Below are positions 4,855 through 7,235 of a stretch of DNA of 7,235 nt, one piece after another. Both the position numbers and the translations under genes were made by a program. Within the stretch, counting starts at the first letter, position 1, and each line of letters starts with the position of its first letter. The DNA is taken from assembly GCA_047619485.1 (NCBI GenBank), contig JBLHKE010000393.1:1-7235 (forward strand), written 5' to 3'. This stretch comes from JBLHKE01 sp047619485 (GTDB lineage: Bacteria > Verrucomicrobiota > Verrucomicrobiia > Verrucomicrobiales > DEV007). The notes below the pieces were generated by a model that ran no database searches, had not been told where the DNA came from, and worked only from the letters and a program-made list of their open reading frames with translations.

Positions 4855-7235
4855 CTATATCCACATGTGCCCGGGGAATTTCTTTGCCAGGGCTTTGCGA
4901 TGCTTTGGCAATTCGCGGGTTCGGAAGTGCGCCCAGTCGGTGGTGCTGCCGATGCGTTTGCCGTCGGGAGAGCGGAGGTTGAGGAGCACTGGGAGCTGGC
5001 CTTCGCAGACAGTGGGATGCTCTTCAATCTCGAAGCAGTCTTTCAGCTTTACCTGCGCTTCTGGTGACTCGTTGAGGTAAGAAACTTTCACGCTGCGGGC
5101 GTCGACCCACGGGATCGAGGGTGGCAGCAGCTCATCAAGCCAACTGATTTGGCCTTTTTCTAAATGCTGGTGAAACGCGGGGATGAGGGGTGCGGCTTGG
5201 GCTTCTTTTACTAGTGTTAGTCCGGTGAGGGCACGGGCAAGGCAGGCGGTGACAGCGGCCTCATCGAAGGGCGCAAACTCTAGTTCGGGCATGGTGGCGT
5301 GGATTAGGTTCACACGGGCGATGAATTGTTTCAGCCGATGATCCATCTTCGGTAGCTCGAAGGCTCCGCTGACGTGAGCTGCGGCGAGGCAGCGTCCGCT
5401 GGCGAGTGGATCGAGGTCGTTTTGTTGTCCCTTCTGCTCGATGACGAGGTCCCGATAGCGCACGAGTTTCATCGCGGCGACGCGCTTGTTTCTGGCGTCG
5501 AAGAGGTGCTCGACGGTGGTGCTCAGATGCTGGGGGAACATCTCGGCGATCCACTTGGGCTGCACGGCGGTGGCGAGACTGAGCAGGGTTAGTGTGGAGC
5601 CGCGCGAAGGGACTTGGTGCAGATTGGCGGCGACGAAAAACGCGGCGTCCTGCACCACGCTTTCGCGCACCAACTGGCCTTCTCTCTGCTCGGTGAGGTC
5701 GCACGCAGGCTTGCCGGGTTCGCGGCGTTTGGCGAGTTGATCAACGAAGCCAGCCATGAGGCTACGCAGTAGGTTCTGCTCGTTTTTTGTTGGGCTGGCG
5801 GGTGCGGCATCGCGGTCGTAGAGGCGCTGTTGGTGGGCCGAGTTTAAGATCTGTTTGTAGGTCTCATCCACCTGGCGGGCGACTTGGGCGTTGATACCGT
5901 GGCTGCGGCAGCGATCAAAGCTAAAGCGGTTTGATTTGGCAAAATCAAAGGCGCGCATCAGGGTGATGAAATCGGACTCCTCGCTGTCCTCGAACATCTC
6001 ACGGGTGCTTGCGGTTTTGGCATCATCGCGATCTAGGCGTGCGAGCAAATCGCGACCACTAACCAGCGCGGCACACAGGGCTGCATCGGGCACGCAACCT
6101 CGCTGGCTGGCCTCGATCAACATGCGCGAATAGCGCGGGTGCATGGGGAGTCGCAGCATCTGGCGACCGGTGGGGGTGAGGTCCGCATCGAGCAATGCCC
6201 CGAGCATGGTGAGTAGGAGCTCGGCGCGTTCGACCGCCTGCGGATCGGGTTTGTCTAGCCAGTCGAAGGTGGCGGCTGCGCGGATGCCGAGCGAGTGCAG
6301 CAATAGCACGACCTCGGCGAGGTCGCTGCGCTGGATCTCCGGCGTGTTGCGTTCCTCGCGGTTCATTTGACCGCCCTCGGTCCAAAGGCGGTGACAGGAG
6401 CCGGTTGCCGTGCGGCCGGCGCGGCCTTTGCGCTGGTCTGCACTGGCGCGGCTGATAGGCTCTAGCAACAGCGTGCCGATGCCGCGTTCGGCGTCGTAGC
6501 GAGCCACTCGAGCCACGCCGCTGTCAACGACGTGGCGGATACCATCGATGGTGATGCTGGTCTCGGCGACGTTGGTGGCGACAATGACTTTTCGTAGTGC
6601 GTTGGTTGCGAAGGCGCGGTCTTGCTCCTGCGGTTCGAGTGCGCCGTGCAAGGGGATGCAGGCCACACGCTCCTGCGTTCTCATACCTCGCAGCGCGTCG
6701 AGGGTGCCGTTGATCTCGCCGCGGCCGGGCATGAAGACGAGAATGTCGCCGGGAGCATTGTTATTGATGATACGCTCGACCGCCTCAGCCGCTTGTGCGG
6801 TGATGGAGCGCTGGTCGGGGAGCCGAAGATAGTCCACCTCCACGGGATAGCTTTGCCCTTCGGAAATGAGGATCGGGCACGGCTCCAAATACGCGGCGAC
6901 GGGCTCTGCATCGAGCGTGGCGGACATTACTAACACAACCAGATCGGGGCGCTCGGACTGTTGCAAGTTTTTCACCAGAGCGAGGGCGACATCGCTGAGC
7001 AGGTTGCGCTCGTGGAACTCATCGAAGACGACGGCACCGATGTGAGCCAGCGTGCGATCATCCTGTAGCCAGCGCAGCAGGATGCCTTCGGTGACAAAGG
7101 CGATGCGGGTGTCGCGGCTGGTGCGATCGTCGAAGCGGATCTGATAGCCGACCTCAGCGCCGAGCTTGCCCTCGCGCTCCCAAGCGACGCGGGTGGCAAC
7201 GGTGCGGGCGGCGACGCGGCGGGGTTGCAACACCA
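4855..7235 (-). CDS. hrpB: ATP-dependent helicase HrpB, partial, N-terminus off window
   Basis: A DEAH/DExH-box superfamily 2 helicase; HrpB proteins are predicted RNA-dependent NTPases of poorly known role. The window holds 792 residues, entering at motif Ia (LQPRRVAAR); the Walker A motif and roughly the first 45 residues lie beyond the right edge, since the full family length is about 810-850. In fragment numbering, motif II is DEFHERN (71-77, with the DEFH spelling typical of HrpB rather than the DEAH of HrpA), motif III SAT (104-106), motif IV region LVFMPG (165-170), motif V ATNVAETS (219-226) and motif VI QRKGRAGR (267-274). A helicase-associated region follows, and the last 90 residues (PSIPWVDARSVKVSY to KKFPGHMWI) match the HrpB-specific C-terminal domain. 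The GTG at 7233 is an internal valine, not the start. No frameshift is seen. The stop is TAG at 4857-4855, convergent with the channel gene. Confidence 0.95.
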   Translation of the reverse strand, partial: VLQPRRVAARTVATRVAWEREGKLGAEVGYQIRFDDRTSRDTRIAFVTEGILLRWLQDDRTLAHIGAVVFDEFHERNLLSDVALALVKNLQQSERPDLVVLVMSATLDAEPVAAYLEPCPILISEGQSYPVEVDYLRLPDQRSITAQAAEAVERIINNNAPGDILVFMPGRGEINGTLDALRGMRTQERVACIPLHGALEPQEQDRAFATNALRKVIVATNVAETSITIDGIRHVVDSGVARVARYDAERGIGTLLLEPISRASADQRKGRAGRTATGSCHRLWTEGGQMNREERNTPEIQRSDLAEVVLLLHSLGIRAAATFDWLDKPDPQAVERAELLLTMLGALLDADLTPTGRQMLRLPMHPRYSRMLIEASQRGCVPDAALCAALVSGRDLLARLDRDDAKTASTREMFEDSEESDFITLMRAFDFAKSNRFSFDRCRSHGINAQVARQVDETYKQILNSAHQQRLYDRDAAPASPTKNEQNLLRSLMAGFVDQLAKRREPGKPACDLTEQREGQLVRESVVQDAAFFVAANLHQVPSRGSTLTLLSLATAVQPKWIAEMFPQHLSTTVEHLFDARNKRVAAMKLVRYRDLVIEQKGQQNDLDPLASGRCLAAAHVSGAFELPKMDHRLKQFIARVNLIHATMPELEFAPFDEAAVTACLARALTGLTLVKEAQAAPLIPAFHQHLEKGQISWLDELLPPSIPWVDARSVKVSYLNESPEAQVKLKDCFEIEEHPTVCEGQLPVLLNLRSPDGKRIGSTTDWAHFRTRELPKHRKALAKKFPGHMWI

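Noticed and set aside
7231..7233. GTG as the start codon of the helicase
   Set aside because: It lies at motif Ia of the helicase core; the Walker A motif must come before it, so the gene is cut by the window edge.

Overview
The window looks like an ordinary chromosomal stretch of a moderately GC-rich Gram-negative bacterium. The IS200-like (RAYT) transposase fragment, the long gaps between genes, the mostly weak ribosome binding sites and the general look of the proteins suggest a Verrucomicrobiota-type organism. That placement is an inference from recalled family resemblance, not from a search. Four protein-coding genes are well supported plus one clear fragment: five coding features, two of them cut by the window edges.

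Layout. Bases 1-336 (minus) hold the N-terminal half of a REP-associated tyrosine transposase (HUH motif visible, C-terminus off the left edge). Just upstream of it lie a REP-like hairpin and three copies of a 12-base repeat (380-445). Bases 446-698 form a gene-free leader with two terminator-like hairpins and a purine-rich strand. Bases 699-3056 (plus) are a two-gene operon: a NarL/LuxR-type response regulator and, 15 bases later, a MASE1-HisKA-HATPase membrane histidine kinase. Bases 3057-3461 lack a convincing gene but show protein-like fragments on the minus strand, perhaps a decayed gene. Bases 3462-4790 (plus) encode a YbdG-type mechanosensitive channel of the MscS superfamily. Bases 4855-7235 (minus, convergent) encode most of the DEAH/DExH helicase HrpB, whose N-terminus lies beyond the right edge.

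How the genes relate. The regulator and kinase almost certainly form one phosphorelay: membrane sensing by MASE1, then phosphotransfer from His340 to Asp61, then DNA binding by the C-terminal helix-turn-helix. Its targets cannot be read from the window. The channel lies downstream on the same strand but 405 bases away, so shared control is possible but unproven. HrpB is unrelated.

I found no clearly new biological system. The best second looks are the REP-like element beside its transposase, the pairing of a NarL-type regulator with a HisKA-type (not HisKA_3) MASE1 kinase, and the possible gene ruin at 3069-3370.
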